NCBI GenBank assembly: GCA_028819495.1
Contig: JAPPLI010000054.1
Span: forward strand, 1-64,000
Reading direction: 5' to 3'
DNA: 64,000 nt
Source: Gammaproteobacteria bacterium
GTDB taxonomy: Bacteria > Pseudomonadota > Gammaproteobacteria > Eutrophobiales > Eutrophobiaceae
Shown here: one piece after another, positions 7,588 through 19,170 of the stretch
Position numbering within the stretch: position 1 is the stretch's first letter
How the letters are laid out: each line of letters opens with the position of its first letter
The notes under the pieces: generated by a model
Databases searched by the model: none
The model's input: only the letters and a program-made list of their open reading frames with translations
Told to the model about the DNA's origin: nothing
Position numbers and translations under genes: made by a program

Positions 7588-7743
7588 GGCAGGTTTGGAC
7601 AGGCATTTTAAGGCACGCTGTGAATACGTCCATGTACGCTTTATCATCCGCTTTCCCTGCGGATGACATCCTTAAAATGCCTGTCCAAACCTGCCTCCAG
7701 ACACCGTGCCTCGTGAGATAATGCCTGTCCAAACCTGCCTCCA
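7588..7743. repeat. Palindromic repeat element with 26-base arms
   Basis: The arm at 7588-7613 (GGCAGGTTTGGACAGGCATT then TTAAGG) is repeated perfectly and inverted at 7670-7695. A third, partial copy in the second orientation (AATGCCTGTCCAAACCTGCC then TCCA) lies at 7720-7743. Inside the loop is a smaller perfect hairpin CATCCGC-TTTCCCT-GCGGATG at 7645-7665. No protein fits. It looks like a non-autonomous mobile repeat with one extra arm. It separates the nucleosidase and radical SAM genes. Confidence 0.75.
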
Positions 7744-7764
7744 AACATTGGATCCCGTGGATTG

Positions 7765-8763
7765 ATGATCGAGGAGATTTATATTGAGGAAAGCCTGCTT
7801 GAGCATCCGCGGGCGCGCACCATCCTGCAGCGGTTCCCGGACGCGTCAGTGACGACATGCGCCCGTTACGGCGAAATATTCAATCGCAAGGCGCAGAACT
7901 TCCGCCTGCAGAAGATCAGGCCGGCCCTGATCCTGGCGGAGAAGTTTTCCGGTCACGTACTTCCTTCTCCGCCTGAATACGCCATCGGCGGTGATTTGAA
8001 TTATTATTTCTCGCACATGCTGAATTGCGTGTACGACTGCCGTTACTGTTTTCTTCAGGGCATGTACCGTTCGGCGCATTATGTCGTGTTTGTCAACTAT
8101 GAGGACTTTTTCCGGTCTATTGTCGAAAAGATTCAGGCGGCGGGGGATGCCTCGGCGCATTTCTTTTCCGGATATGATTGCGACAGCCTGGCCCTGGACC
8201 CGGTAACGGATTTCGTAAATGAATTCCTCCCCTTATTCAGGGACTACCCACAGGCCCTGCTTGAACTTCGCACCAAGAGCACGCAGGTCCGGTCATTGCT
8301 GGAGCAGGAACCCATGCCCAACTGCATTGTCGCTTACAGTTTCACACCGGCAGAGATTGCAAATGCCATTGAACATAAGGCGCCTCCGGTGAGCAAGAGA
8401 TTGCAGGCGTTGCAGCGACTCCAGGCGCGCGGCTGGCGTATCGGGTTGCGTTTTGATCCGTTGATTTACCAGGATGGTGTAAGGAAACAATATGAGCGGC
8501 TGTTCGATCAGGTCTTCGATGCCGTCGATACGGCGCTGCTGCACTCGGTCAGCCTGGGGAGTTTCCGTCTGCCCAAATCGTTTTACCGGTCCCTGGCGCG
8601 GCTTTATCCGGACGAAGTGCTGTTCGCATCACCGCTGGAGGAGACCGGTGACGGCATGGTCACGTACCGGGACGGAATTCGCGAGGACCTGTTGTCTTTC
8701 TGCAGGGACGCCCTGCTGAAGCACATCCCGGAAGACCGGTTCTTCCCCTGCGAGCCTCTGTAG
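7765..8763 (+). CDS. Spore photoproduct lyase-like radical SAM protein
   Basis: About 332 residues. The iron-sulfur cluster motif CVYDCRYC (CxxxCxxC, near residues 88-95) binds the cluster that cleaves S-adenosylmethionine. Around it are PEYAIGGDLNYYFSHMLNCV and YCFLQGMYR, the hallmark of the spore photoproduct lyase family. ELRTKST and GLRFDPLIY further on match the TIM-barrel strands. Many non-sporulating proteobacteria carry this family; the substrate here is unknown but a DNA lesion is one possibility. ATG 7765 is preferred over the preceding TTG. It converges on glnE across a palindromic repeat. Confidence 0.82.
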   Translation: MIEEIYIEESLLEHPRARTILQRFPDASVTTCARYGEIFNRKAQNFRLQKIRPALILAEKFSGHVLPSPPEYAIGGDLNYYFSHMLNCVYDCRYCFLQGMYRSAHYVVFVNYEDFFRSIVEKIQAAGDASAHFFSGYDCDSLALDPVTDFVNEFLPLFRDYPQALLELRTKSTQVRSLLEQEPMPNCIVAYSFTPAEIANAIEHKAPPVSKRLQALQRLQARGWRIGLRFDPLIYQDGVRKQYERLFDQVFDAVDTALLHSVSLGSFRLPKSFYRSLARLYPDEVLFASPLEETGDGMVTYRDGIREDLLSFCRDALLKHIPEDRFFPCEPL

Positions 8764-8783
8764 TATCCTGGCGTGAATATCCT

Positions 8784-8827
8784 GGGGTCAGAGTAAGAAA
8801 TTCTGAAAGAATTTTTACTCTGACCCC
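8784..8827. repeat. GGGGTCAGAGTAA palindrome, copy 1 (also a terminator candidate)
   Basis: Inverted arms GGGGTCAGAGTAA (8784-8796) and TTACTCTGACCCC (8815-8827) enclose an 18-base loop that itself contains TTCTGAAAGAA. The element sits between two convergent genes and could end both transcripts. It is one of three members in this window (others at 15312-15376 and 58973-59039). Such arms are seen in many proteobacterial genomes and resemble REP-type elements moved by IS200-like transposases; none is encoded here. Confidence 0.8.
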
Positions 8828-8837
8828 TGAATTTACT

Positions 8838-11459
8838 TTATTCCGGCGCCCCGACGAGCTGAATAAAAGCGTTCCTGACCTTTTCCCTGATACCGAGAAA
8901 TTCCTCCATGAATTCCCCGGTCCGGTCTTCGGCGTAGCCCATGCCCCTGGACAATACCGCGTTCTGTTTATGGTCGGCCGGTATCGTGCTGCTGGGTTTC
9001 AGATCTATCAGGCGCATGCAGATCTCCGCCTGTTTCAGGAAATTATAGGCTTTCAGCAACAACCCCGCGGTGTCGGCGTCGATGAAGTTCAACTCCGACA
9101 AGCGTTTCAAAGCCGTCCGGGTGCTGGTAGTCTGCAGTTCCGCGTGGTCTTTGCCGTGGCTGAGCTGCAGGTAATGCGTAATGAAATCAATATCCATGAT
9201 CCCGCCGCTGCCACGCTTGATTTCATGCTTGTGGCGCGGACTGCCCAGTGTCTCCTCTATCAGTTCGCGCATTTTCACGATCTCGTCCTGCAGCAGTTCG
9301 CCGTCATAGTCGCCGTAAATGGAGCCGGAGATCGCCTGCAACGCCTCATGCCCAATGTTTTGCGGGTCATAGATGGGCCGGCAGCGCGTCATCATCTGCC
9401 GTTCCCAGATGGCCCGGTCCGACCGGTGATAATCGATAAAGGAATCCACCGACGTAATCAGGGATCCGGAGGTGCCGTGAGGCCGCAGCCGCATGTCCAC
9501 TTCGTACAGCAGGCCGGCGGGGGATATCCTGGCGAGGCGGCGCATCAATCCCTGGAGCTCGCGGGCAACCTGACTCGTGTCGCCGGTGGAGTTCGCCCGG
9601 TACAGGAATATCAGGTCCAGGTCGGAACCGAATATCATCTCATGCCCTGCCATCCTGCCCATGCCCAGCACCGCCACGTTGTCAAACAACTGGCGATTTG
9701 TCCCGGACATCTGCGTGATCATGAAACTGAAGACACACTCAGCCAGCAGGGTCAGGTTTTTCTCAATTTCGGCAAGCGCCATCTCTCCCTGCAGGAAACG
9801 GATCAGCAGCAACAGCATCCATTGGTTCTTTATTGATGACAGGACGTTCAGTCCCTGTTCGATATTCCGTTTGAACCGTTTCACCTGTAAAGTCCGCATC
9901 ATCTCATCGGCGGTGATTGGTTTATCACGGTAGTTGTCGATCAACTCGGTAATTTCATGCCCGCGGAAAAAAATATAGCGGGTGAAATACCAACTGGCCC
10001 CGAAAATATTGATAATCAGGTTCTTGTCCGCCGGCCGGTCCCCCCATTGTTCCTTCTCGCACAATTCAGTCCAGCGGGCAAAACTGACTTCCGCCTGCAC
10101 CTTGTTCCAGGCGCCGGCATACGTGAAAGGAGGACGTTCTTCGCCCCCGGCGCTGTCTTCAGCCTCGGGCAGAACCTTTTCAAAGTATTTCTCGGCAATC
10201 TTGCGGTTGGCGTTAAGGCATTGTTCGAAATTTGCCAGGATCTCATCATCCGTCCTGCCTTCCATGTTCAGGGAACGCGCTATCGTGATCCTGCCGGCTG
10301 CATCATCCGGCAAGGCATGGACCTGTTTCTCATCCGCCATCTGCAAGCGGTTCTCCAGACGGCGCAGGAACAGGTAGGCAGCCCTGATCTCCTGTTCGTC
10401 TTCAGGGCTGATAAAATTCAGCTTGCGCAGGCTCTCCAGCACCTCCAGGGTATTGGTTGTGCGCAATTCGGCATGCCTTGCCGCGCTGATCAGTTGCAGT
10501 ATCTGCACAAAAAACTCGATGTCCCTGATACCGCCCCGGCCCAGCTTGACGTGCCATTGGCCGCTGCGCGCCCGGACCCTGGCCATTTCTCCCTTGATAG
10601 CCACAAACCGCTCCAGGTCCGCAGCACTCATGGAACGTATGAACACAAAGGGGCGCAGCCGGGTAAGGAGTTCCCGGCCAAGCATTTCATTGCCCGCAAC
10701 ACACCGGGCGCGCAACCAGGTCAGCCGCTCCCAGGCCTCAGTGCTCGCCTGGTAATAGTTCTCCGTCTCGTCCACGGACAGAAACAGGGGTCCGCTCTTC
10801 CCCCAGGGCCGCAGTTTCAGGTCCACCCGGTATAAAAATCCGCTGTGTGTGGTTTGCTCAAGCAGCCTGGTAAACTGCCTCAGTCCGTTTGAGAGCATCC
10901 TCTGTAATTCGTGGGAATCGAAGTCGCCGATTTCATCATGGTTGCTGCTGGCGAATATCAGGTCGACGTCGGAACTGTAATTCAGTTCTCCTGCGCCCAG
11001 TTTCCCCAGGGCAAAAATACAGACGTGTTGCCTGATAGAGTTCCCGTCTTCCTCGCTGAAGCTCAAGGCAAATGCCTTGTTGAGGATCAAATCGGCCAGC
11101 AGACTCAACCTGTCAAGCACAATTTCATACGGATATCCGCCGGACACGTCCATCCAGGTTATTTTCAGCAGTTGCTCGTACTTGAAGCGGCGCAACGCTT
11201 CAGGATCCCGGATGCCGTCCAGTTGTCCCGGGTCGATTTCACAGGGCTCGCCCAGCAGGCGAATGGTTTGCGGGTGCCGGCAGATATAATTGAACAGGAA
11301 GTTTGAATAGCCGATGATGTTGATGAAATCAGCCGCCAGAGATGCCGGCAACCGATCCATTTCCCTGCTCAGTTCGGCATCCTGCCGCATCCTGTCGAGC
11401 CTGAGCGCGGCGGCCTCGGGGTCAGGCGCCGCGGCGATCAATTGCTGGAGGTCTGTCAT
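8838..11459 (-). CDS. glnE: Bifunctional glutamine synthetase adenylyltransferase / adenylyl-removing enzyme
   Basis: An 873-residue protein, somewhat shorter than the ~945 residues of enteric GlnE. It carries the two nucleotidyltransferase domains of the family. One has YSSDVDLIFASSNHDE near residue 161 (N-terminal, deadenylylating), the other FGSDLDLIFLYRANST near residue 620 (C-terminal, adenylylating). RRLENRLQMADEKQVHALP and GRGGIRDIEF are further family blocks. The enzyme tunes glutamine synthetase activity in response to nitrogen status through the PII protein. ATG 11459 begins just inside one arm of the CGCAGAT inverted repeat, so that repeat lies in its leader. Confidence 0.96.
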   Translation of the reverse strand: MTDLQQLIAAAPDPEAAALRLDRMRQDAELSREMDRLPASLAADFINIIGYSNFLFNYICRHPQTIRLLGEPCEIDPGQLDGIRDPEALRRFKYEQLLKITWMDVSGGYPYEIVLDRLSLLADLILNKAFALSFSEEDGNSIRQHVCIFALGKLGAGELNYSSDVDLIFASSNHDEIGDFDSHELQRMLSNGLRQFTRLLEQTTHSGFLYRVDLKLRPWGKSGPLFLSVDETENYYQASTEAWERLTWLRARCVAGNEMLGRELLTRLRPFVFIRSMSAADLERFVAIKGEMARVRARSGQWHVKLGRGGIRDIEFFVQILQLISAARHAELRTTNTLEVLESLRKLNFISPEDEQEIRAAYLFLRRLENRLQMADEKQVHALPDDAAGRITIARSLNMEGRTDDEILANFEQCLNANRKIAEKYFEKVLPEAEDSAGGEERPPFTYAGAWNKVQAEVSFARWTELCEKEQWGDRPADKNLIINIFGASWYFTRYIFFRGHEITELIDNYRDKPITADEMMRTLQVKRFKRNIEQGLNVLSSIKNQWMLLLLIRFLQGEMALAEIEKNLTLLAECVFSFMITQMSGTNRQLFDNVAVLGMGRMAGHEMIFGSDLDLIFLYRANSTGDTSQVARELQGLMRRLARISPAGLLYEVDMRLRPHGTSGSLITSVDSFIDYHRSDRAIWERQMMTRCRPIYDPQNIGHEALQAISGSIYGDYDGELLQDEIVKMRELIEETLGSPRHKHEIKRGSGGIMDIDFITHYLQLSHGKDHAELQTTSTRTALKRLSELNFIDADTAGLLLKAYNFLKQAEICMRLIDLKPSSTIPADHKQNAVLSRGMGYAEDRTGEFMEEFLGIREKVRNAFIQLVGAPE

Positions 11460-11463
11460 TAAT

Positions 11464-11609
11464 TTATCCGCAGATGACGCAGATGTACGCAGATGAGTTA
11501 ATAGTAGTCAATAGTGTCAATGAGTTATATGGCCAGTGCGCCTGAAACTATCGATTAATAGAGGTTGCTCAAAAAATTATCTGCGTACATCTGCGTCATC
11601 TGCGGATAA
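11464..11609. repeat. Long inverted repeat of CGCAGAT units, copy 1
   Basis: Perfect 31-base arms lie at 11464-11494 and 11579-11609. Each arm reads TTATCCGCAGATGACGCAGA and then TGTACGCAGAT, that is three CGCAGAT units with short spacers. The 84-base centre is AT-rich and has no gene. The element fills the whole gap between the thiC stop and the glnE start. A sister copy at 60039-60186 has arms with a different third spacer, matched on both sides. It may form a hairpin in DNA or RNA. Confidence 0.85.
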
Positions 11610-11617
11610 TACATGCC

Positions 11618-13908
<2,291 letters not shown>

Positions 13909-13975
13909 GGGCCAGGGACCAGGGAATTGGCATACCTGCGCCGATTATAACTGATAGCAACTGTTCAATTTGACA

Positions 13976-15298
13976 ATGAGAAGATACCTGCAAGTTCTGT
14001 ATGCTGTTTTATTCTTGACCTGCGCAAACACCGCTTACACGGTCGACCTTGTGGAAATTTACGGGTATGCCCTGGACAGCGACCCGCAATACCGCCAGGT
14101 TGCCGCAACGAAACGGGCGGTCATGGAACAGCGGCCCCAGGCCCTGGCGCAACTGCTGCCGTCACTTACATTCAGCGCCAACGCCTTCACCAATGAGCAG
14201 GAAATCGACAGTATTTTCAACCCCATAGACCAGACGGGCAAAGTGACCTTCGGCAGCCACGGTTACAGCCTGGATCTCACCCAGCCGCTGTTCCGGGGTG
14301 ACCGGATTATCCGGTACCTGCAGTCGGACAACCTGATTAAGCAGGCGGATGCGGAATTGATTGCAGCCGAACAGGACCTGATACTGCGCACCACAACGGC
14401 TTATTTCGAGGTATTGGCCGCCTATGACAACCTGGGTTTTGCCGAAGCTGAAAAAAAGTCCCTGAGCCGGCAACTGGACCAGGCGAAACAGCGCTTTGAC
14501 GTGGGTTTGACGGCCATCACGGACGTACAGGAAGCCCAGGCCGGCTACGACCGGGCATTCGCCGCGGAGATTGAGGCAAGAAACAACGTTGACAATTCCA
14601 CGGAATCATTGCGCGAGATTACCGGCGCCTATTTTTCCGGACTGGCCCCGTTAGGGGAGACCATGCCGCTGTTAAGCCCGCAGCCCGAGGAAATCGAGAC
14701 ATGGACCGGCGCCGCGCTGGAACAGAACCTGAACGTGCTTGCCTCCCAACACGCAGTGGATAACGCGCGCAGGGAAATAAAACGCCAGCAGGCGGGCCAC
14801 CTGCCTACGGTGGACATGGTTGCCCGGCACAGCCTGGATGAAACCGGCGGCCGCTTCGGCACTTTTGAAAGTACAACCTCCTCGGTAGGGGTCCAGCTCA
14901 ACGTCCCGATATTCCAGGGAGGCTATGTCAACTCGCGGGTGCGGGAGACCCATGAACGTCTCAATGCGGAACTGGAACGGCTGGAACAGGCGCGCAGGAA
15001 TGCGCAACGCCTGACGCGCCAGGCCTACCTGGGCGTGATTTCCGGGATCAGCCGGGTGAAGGCGCTGAAGCAGGCCGTGGTCTCCAGCGAAACCGCGTTA
15101 CAGGCCACTGAAGCCGGTTTTGAAGTCGGCACCCGCACCGCGGTGGACGTGGTCGCGGCGGAACGGGCCACTTCCCAGGCCAGGCGGGACTACGCCCGGG
15201 CCCGTTATGACTACCTGCTGGATACCTTGCGCCTGAAACAGGCCTCGGGCAGCCTGTCCGTGGAAGACCTGTCCCAGGTGAACCGCTGGCTGAACTGA
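13976..15298 (+). CDS. tolC: TolC-family outer membrane efflux / type I secretion protein
   Basis: A 440-residue protein with a signal peptide (RYLQVLYAVLFLTCANTAYT) and the duplicated helical layout of TolC, starting DLVEIYGYALDSDPQYRQV. QAKQRFDVGLTAITDVQEA and EAGFEVGTRTAVDVVAAER occupy the equivalent place in the two halves. TolC trimers span the outer membrane and serve RND pumps and type I secretion. The window also encodes two RTX proteins (26189 and 51992) that would need such a channel, but no ABC transporter or adaptor is here. ATG 13976 is preferred over a TTG two codons earlier. Confidence 0.93.
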   Translation: MRRYLQVLYAVLFLTCANTAYTVDLVEIYGYALDSDPQYRQVAATKRAVMEQRPQALAQLLPSLTFSANAFTNEQEIDSIFNPIDQTGKVTFGSHGYSLDLTQPLFRGDRIIRYLQSDNLIKQADAELIAAEQDLILRTTTAYFEVLAAYDNLGFAEAEKKSLSRQLDQAKQRFDVGLTAITDVQEAQAGYDRAFAAEIEARNNVDNSTESLREITGAYFSGLAPLGETMPLLSPQPEEIETWTGAALEQNLNVLASQHAVDNARREIKRQQAGHLPTVDMVARHSLDETGGRFGTFESTTSSVGVQLNVPIFQGGYVNSRVRETHERLNAELERLEQARRNAQRLTRQAYLGVISGISRVKALKQAVVSSETALQATEAGFEVGTRTAVDVVAAERATSQARRDYARARYDYLLDTLRLKQASGSLSVEDLSQVNRWLN

Positions 15299-15311
15299 CG
15301 GAATACCATGA

Positions 15312-15376
15312 GGTCGGAGTAAAATCCTGAAGGACACTGCCGATAGCACGATCGGTGATGATTTTACTCTGACCCC
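15312..15376. repeat. GGGGTCAGAGTAA-type palindrome, copy 2
   Basis: The left arm GGTCGGAGTAAAAT at 15312 carries one mismatch to the right arm ATTTTACTCTGACC ending at 15376. The loop contains a further palindrome, CCGATAGCACGATCGG. It lies between tolC and the isochorismatase-family gene, both on the plus strand, and may end the tolC transcript. Confidence 0.7.
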
Positions 15377-15387
15377 CTAATTTAGAC

Positions 15388-15966
15388 ATGCAGGCTAAAA
15401 CAGAAAATTACACGTCACTCTGTGATGCAGGAAATTCCGCACTGCTGGTAATCGACATCCAGACGGAACTGACCGCAGTCATGCCCGTCAAGGTGCTGGC
15501 CAGGCTCCAACGTAATACGGGACTGCTGATCAACACGGCTGCCAGGCTGTCCCTCCCGGTATTTGCCACGGAACGGTCACCCGGGGACCTGGGCATCATG
15601 GAGCCTGAAATCCGGAAACTTTTGCCGCGGGCAGCAAATCACTATGAAAAGACCACGTTTTCCTGCCTGGGAGCGAAGAACTTCGCCGGGGACCTGACCG
15701 CTACCAAGCGAAAACAGGCCATCCTGGTGGGTATGGAAGCCCATGTCTGCATATTGCAAACGGCGCTGGACCTGCATAACCGGGGCTACGTGGTCTTCGT
15801 GGTGGCGGATGCGGTATGCTCCCGGCAAAGGGAAAATTACGAAACCGCATTACGGCGCCTGGGGAGAGCGGGGATTATCATCTGCGACGCGGAGTCCGTG
15901 TTGTTTGAATGGATACGCGGCGCCGACGAACAACTGTCCCGGGAAGTCCAGTCCCTGCTGCGTTAG
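15388..15966 (+). CDS. Isochorismatase-family cysteine hydrolase
   Basis: A 192-residue protein with the catalytic triad of the family in order: D in LLVIDIQTELT, K in YEKTTFSCL and C in MEAHVCILQTALDL. The GMEAHVC block includes the cis-peptide next to the nucleophile. Members hydrolyse small amides or esters; the closest named type is the YcaC-like cysteine hydrolase group, of unknown substrate. It ends five bases from the convergent glmS stop, with no terminator between them. There is no clear ribosome binding site before ATG 15388. Confidence 0.85.
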   Translation: MQAKTENYTSLCDAGNSALLVIDIQTELTAVMPVKVLARLQRNTGLLINTAARLSLPVFATERSPGDLGIMEPEIRKLLPRAANHYEKTTFSCLGAKNFAGDLTATKRKQAILVGMEAHVCILQTALDLHNRGYVVFVVADAVCSRQRENYETALRRLGRAGIIICDAESVLFEWIRGADEQLSREVQSLLR

Positions 15967-15970
15967 CCCC

Positions 15971-17800
15971 TCATTCCACCGTAACGGACTTGGCCAGGTT
16001 CCTGGGCTGGTCGACATCTGCGCCCTTCAGCACCGCGACGTGGTAGGAAAGCAGTTGCAAAGGTACAGTATAGACTATCGGGGCGATACTGTTGTCCACC
16101 GCCGGCAATTGCATGACCTTGATGGCAGGGCTCATTTCCGCAGACATATCGGCATCGGAAAAAACATACAGTCGCGCGCCGCGCGCCCGCGCCTCCTGCA
16201 GATTGGAATTCAGCTTTCCCAGCAGGCTGTTGTTCGGCGCCACGGCAATGACCGGCATTTCATCATCGATCAGCGCCAGGGGACCGTGTTTCAGTTCCCC
16301 GGCTGCGTAGGCTTCCGCGTGGATATAGGAAATTTCCTTTAGTTTCAGCGCCCCTTCCATGGCAACCGGCAGCATGGTTCCCCTGCCCAGGAACAACGCA
16401 TGCTGTTTATGGATGAACTCCTCGGCCAGTTGTTCCAACTGCCGGTCCAGTTCCAGTACATGGTTAATCTGGCCGGGCAATCTCTCCAGCAGGTTGACCC
16501 GGCGCGCTTCCTTCTGCTCATCAAGGCCGCGCCGGCGCGCCAGTACAATCGCCAGTATATACAGGGCAACCAACTGGGAAGTAAACGTCTTGGTCGAGGC
16601 GACGCCGATTTCTATCCCGGCCCGGGTGAAAAAAATCAAATCCGCCTCGCGGGTCAATGAACTTTCCGGAATATTACAGATAGCCAGGCTGGCAAGATAA
16701 GGCCTGGTCGCGGCCAGCCGCACGGCCTCCAGCACATCCAGGGTTTCACCCGACTGGGAAATCGTCAGGAACAGGGTATTGGCCGGAACAACCGTGTCAC
16801 GGTAGCGGTATTCACTGGCGATGTCCACACTGCACTGGATACCTTCGGCCTCCAGCCAGTACCCGGCTACCAGGCCAGCATGGTAACTGCTGCCGCAGGC
16901 GACGATATGAACGTTTTCCACGCGATCGAACAGGGCGGGCGCAGACATCCCGAACTCGGATTCAACAATTGCGCCGTTCTCGATCCTGCCCTCCAGGGTA
17001 TCTGCGACCGCGGCAGGCTGGTTGAATATTTCCTTGGCCATATAATGGCGATAGCCCGCCTTGTCGGCGCTGTCCGCAGAAATTTCCGAGGTAACCTGGG
17101 GGCGCTCAACCCGGTTGCCGTCCCGGTCAAGTATGATGATCCGATCCCGGTAAACCTCGGCCAGGTCGCCTTCTTCCAGGACAATGAACTGCCGCGTTAC
17201 CGGCAACAGGGCAAAGATGTCGGACGCGATAAAATGCTCACGGATGCCTATGCCGATGACCAGCGGGCTGCCTTTCCTGGCGGCGATCATGCGGTCCGGG
17301 CGGTTCTTGTCAATCACACCCAGCGCATAGGTGCCTTCAAGTTCCCCCATGGTATTTCTTACCGCAACGAGCAGGTCATCGCCCCCCTGCAGGTGCCGGT
17401 GGATCTGGTTCACGACTACTTCCGTATCCGTTTCCGATGCGAACGTGTAGGCAGCGTCCGCCTGTTCCTTCCGCAGCGCGTCGTGATTCTCAATAATGCC
17501 GTTATGTACCAGGGCGATTTCATCCTTGCAGATATGCGGGTGGGCATTATTGACGCTGGGGCGGCCGTGAGTAGCCCAGCGGGTATGAGCAAGACCGGTA
17601 CTGCCGTTCAGGGACGCAGCGCCGGCTGACTCGGCAAGCTCATTGACCTTGCCCTGGACCCTGACCCGGTCGAAACACGATGCTTTATTCAGTACGACAA
17701 CCCCGGCGGAATCATATCCGCGATATTCCAGCCGCCTCAACCCCTCAAGGAGAATGGGCGTCACATCCCTGCCCGCAACGGCGCCGACTATCCCGCACAC
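15971..17800 (-). CDS. glmS: Glutamine-fructose-6-phosphate aminotransferase (isomerizing)
   Basis: A 609-residue enzyme making glucosamine 6-phosphate, the first step towards UDP-GlcNAc for peptidoglycan and LPS and for the amino sugars of the polysaccharide locus. The N-terminal glutaminase domain begins with the nucleophile Cys in MCGIVGAVAGRD. Two SIS sugar-isomerase domains follow (CGSSYHAGLVAGYWLE, SQSGETLDVLEA, GRGTMLPVAMEGALKLKE). It ends NLAKSVTVE, as in the family. The start is GTG (17798-17800), overlapping the stop of the upstream lipoprotein gene as TAGTG. No glmS ribozyme was seen. Confidence 0.97.
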   Translation of the reverse strand: MCGIVGAVAGRDVTPILLEGLRRLEYRGYDSAGVVVLNKASCFDRVRVQGKVNELAESAGAASLNGSTGLAHTRWATHGRPSVNNAHPHICKDEIALVHNGIIENHDALRKEQADAAYTFASETDTEVVVNQIHRHLQGGDDLLVAVRNTMGELEGTYALGVIDKNRPDRMIAARKGSPLVIGIGIREHFIASDIFALLPVTRQFIVLEEGDLAEVYRDRIIILDRDGNRVERPQVTSEISADSADKAGYRHYMAKEIFNQPAAVADTLEGRIENGAIVESEFGMSAPALFDRVENVHIVACGSSYHAGLVAGYWLEAEGIQCSVDIASEYRYRDTVVPANTLFLTISQSGETLDVLEAVRLAATRPYLASLAICNIPESSLTREADLIFFTRAGIEIGVASTKTFTSQLVALYILAIVLARRRGLDEQKEARRVNLLERLPGQINHVLELDRQLEQLAEEFIHKQHALFLGRGTMLPVAMEGALKLKEISYIHAEAYAAGELKHGPLALIDDEMPVIAVAPNNSLLGKLNSNLQEARARGARLYVFSDADMSAEMSPAIKVMQLPAVDNSIAPIVYTVPLQLLSYHVAVLKGADVDQPRNLAKSVTVE

Positions 17801-18378
17801 TATGGATCACCGATAAGTTGCGGGTTGCGAAACAGGCTGCCCTCCGAGCCCTGCTCTGCAATGACCGGGTTGATGACATATTGTCTTGCCCGGAGTTTGG
17901 CATAATCGATCTGGTTCGGACTCAGCAGGTTATCTTCCGCCAAGGTATCCATGTAACGCCCGGCAGTCGCATTGCCCTGGCGGTAGGAAGCGTAATACCA
18001 CATGAAGGCCGCGCCTATGTCCGGGCTGGTTCCATAACCGTTCTGAAACATCAATCCATAGTTGAGTTGCGCCCCGGGGTCGCCCTGTTTTGCCGCCTTC
18101 TCATACCACTGCAACGCCTGGGACAGGTCCCGTTCCACTCCCAGGCCCAGGTAAAAATGCACTCCCAGGTAATTCTGCGCCACCATGTCGCCGGACTCTG
18201 CCAGGGGTCTGAACAGTCTATACGCGGTCACGTAGTCACCGGCCTCAAAAGCCTGCAGCGCGGACCTGTCACTGCCACAACCCGCTGCGGCCAGGCTCAA
18301 ACAAACCAGAACGATAATCGGTAGTTTCAACAACGGCAGTTTCCTAGTACTCTTTCCAGGTGGAGTTTCCTTGATCAA
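17800..18378 (-). CDS. Sel1-repeat lipoprotein
   Basis: A 192-residue protein with a lipoprotein signal peptide (LPIIVLVCLSLAAAGC; lipobox LAAAGC). It is followed by Sel1-like repeats such as GDMVAQNYLGVHFYLGLG and GDPGAQLNYGLMFQNGYG. Sel1 arrays are alpha-solenoid scaffolds for protein contacts. The mature protein would be anchored in the periplasm. The stop overlaps the GTG of glmS, so the two are probably co-translated, although no functional link is obvious. The proximal tRNA-Pro lies only 11 bases upstream. Confidence 0.8.
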   Translation of the reverse strand: MIKETPPGKSTRKLPLLKLPIIVLVCLSLAAAGCGSDRSALQAFEAGDYVTAYRLFRPLAESGDMVAQNYLGVHFYLGLGVERDLSQALQWYEKAAKQGDPGAQLNYGLMFQNGYGTSPDIGAAFMWYYASYRQGNATAGRYMDTLAEDNLLSPNQIDYAKLRARQYVINPVIAEQGSEGSLFRNPQLIGDP

Positions 18379-18389
18379 GGTTCTGATAA

Positions 18390-18466
<77 letters not shown>

Positions 18467-18528
18467 GCCTTGTTTTGCTGTCAGCCCTGAGGAACAGGGC
18501 GAGGAGGATGAATCAGGACCACCCCGGG

Positions 18529-18885
18529 TTATCGCCGCAACAGGTCTCTTACTTTTTCCAGTTCAGCGCACAACTGGCGGATAATCTGCTGGCTCTGGTT
18601 GGAATCTTCCCGGGCTTCATCGCCCGACAGGCGCTGCCTCGCTCCACTGATGGTAAACCCGTGCTCATAGAGCAGGCTCCTGATCTGTCTTATCAATATT
18701 ACGTCCTGCCTCTGGTAATAACGCCTGTTGCCGCGCCGTTTAAGGGGCCTGAGTTGGGGGAACTCCTGCTCCCAGTAGCGCAATACATGGGGTTTGACCG
18801 CGCACAGGTCGCTGACTTCCCCGATGGTAAAATACCGTTTACTGGGAATAGCCGGCAATTCGCTATTCTGTGCCGGTTCCAGCAT
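18529..18885 (-). CDS. MerR-family regulator next to ihfA
   Basis: A 118-residue protein starting with a MerR helix-turn-helix: [20 protein letters not shown] followed by [20 protein letters not shown] and [16 protein letters not shown]. The C-terminal dimerisation helix is short and has no metal-binding cysteines, so it is not a metal sensor. This gene regularly follows ihfA in gammaproteobacteria; its targets are generally unknown. It overlaps the end of ihfA by 23 bases, indicating operon expression. Confidence 0.9.
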   Translation of the reverse strand: MLEPAQNSELPAIPSKRYFTIGEVSDLCAVKPHVLRYWEQEFPQLRPLKRRGNRRYYQRQDVILIRQIRSLLYEHGFTISGARQRLSGDEAREDSNQSQQIIRQLCAELEKVRDLLRR

Positions 18886-19168
18886 AGGCCTCTACCCGCG
18901 CTTTCAGTTTTTGTCCGGGACGGAACGTCACCACGCGCCGCGCGCTGATCGGGATTTCCTCCCCGGTCTTCGGATTGCGCCCCGGCCGCTGTTTTTTGTT
19001 TCGCAGTTCAAAATTACCAAAACCGGAGAGCTTGACCTGGTTCCCCGCCTCCAGCGCAGAACGTATTTCCTCAAAAAACATCTCCACTATTTCCTTAGCT
19101 TCCCGCTTGTTCAGGCCATCCTGGTGATGGAGCCTCTCGGCCATATCCGCTTTAGTCAGTGCTGCCAT
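18863..19168 (-). CDS. ihfA: Integration host factor alpha subunit
   Basis: About 101 residues, starting [20 protein letters not shown] and containing [20 protein letters not shown] and [20 protein letters not shown], the DNA-bending arm of IHF-alpha. ATG 19168 is chosen because GAGGG stands 7 bases before it. The ATG at 19174, which overlaps the pheT stop as ATGA, is too close to that ribosome binding site. IHF bends DNA for replication, recombination and transcription. It follows pheT as in Escherichia coli. Confidence 0.96.
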   Translation of the reverse strand: MAALTKADMAERLHHQDGLNKREAKEIVEMFFEEIRSALEAGNQVKLSGFGNFELRNKKQRPGRNPKTGEEIPISARRVVTFRPGQKLKARVEAYAGTGTE

Positions 19169-19170
19169 TC

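Noticed and set aside
7521-7858. Frames across the palindromic element (for example LVWRQVWTGILRMSSAG)
   Set aside because: They translate the repeat arms and carry the same peptide twice; no real gene signal.
17801-17830. glmS ribozyme or riboswitch before glmS
   Set aside because: The upstream sequence is the coding region of the lipoprotein gene with a TAGTG overlap; there is no leader.
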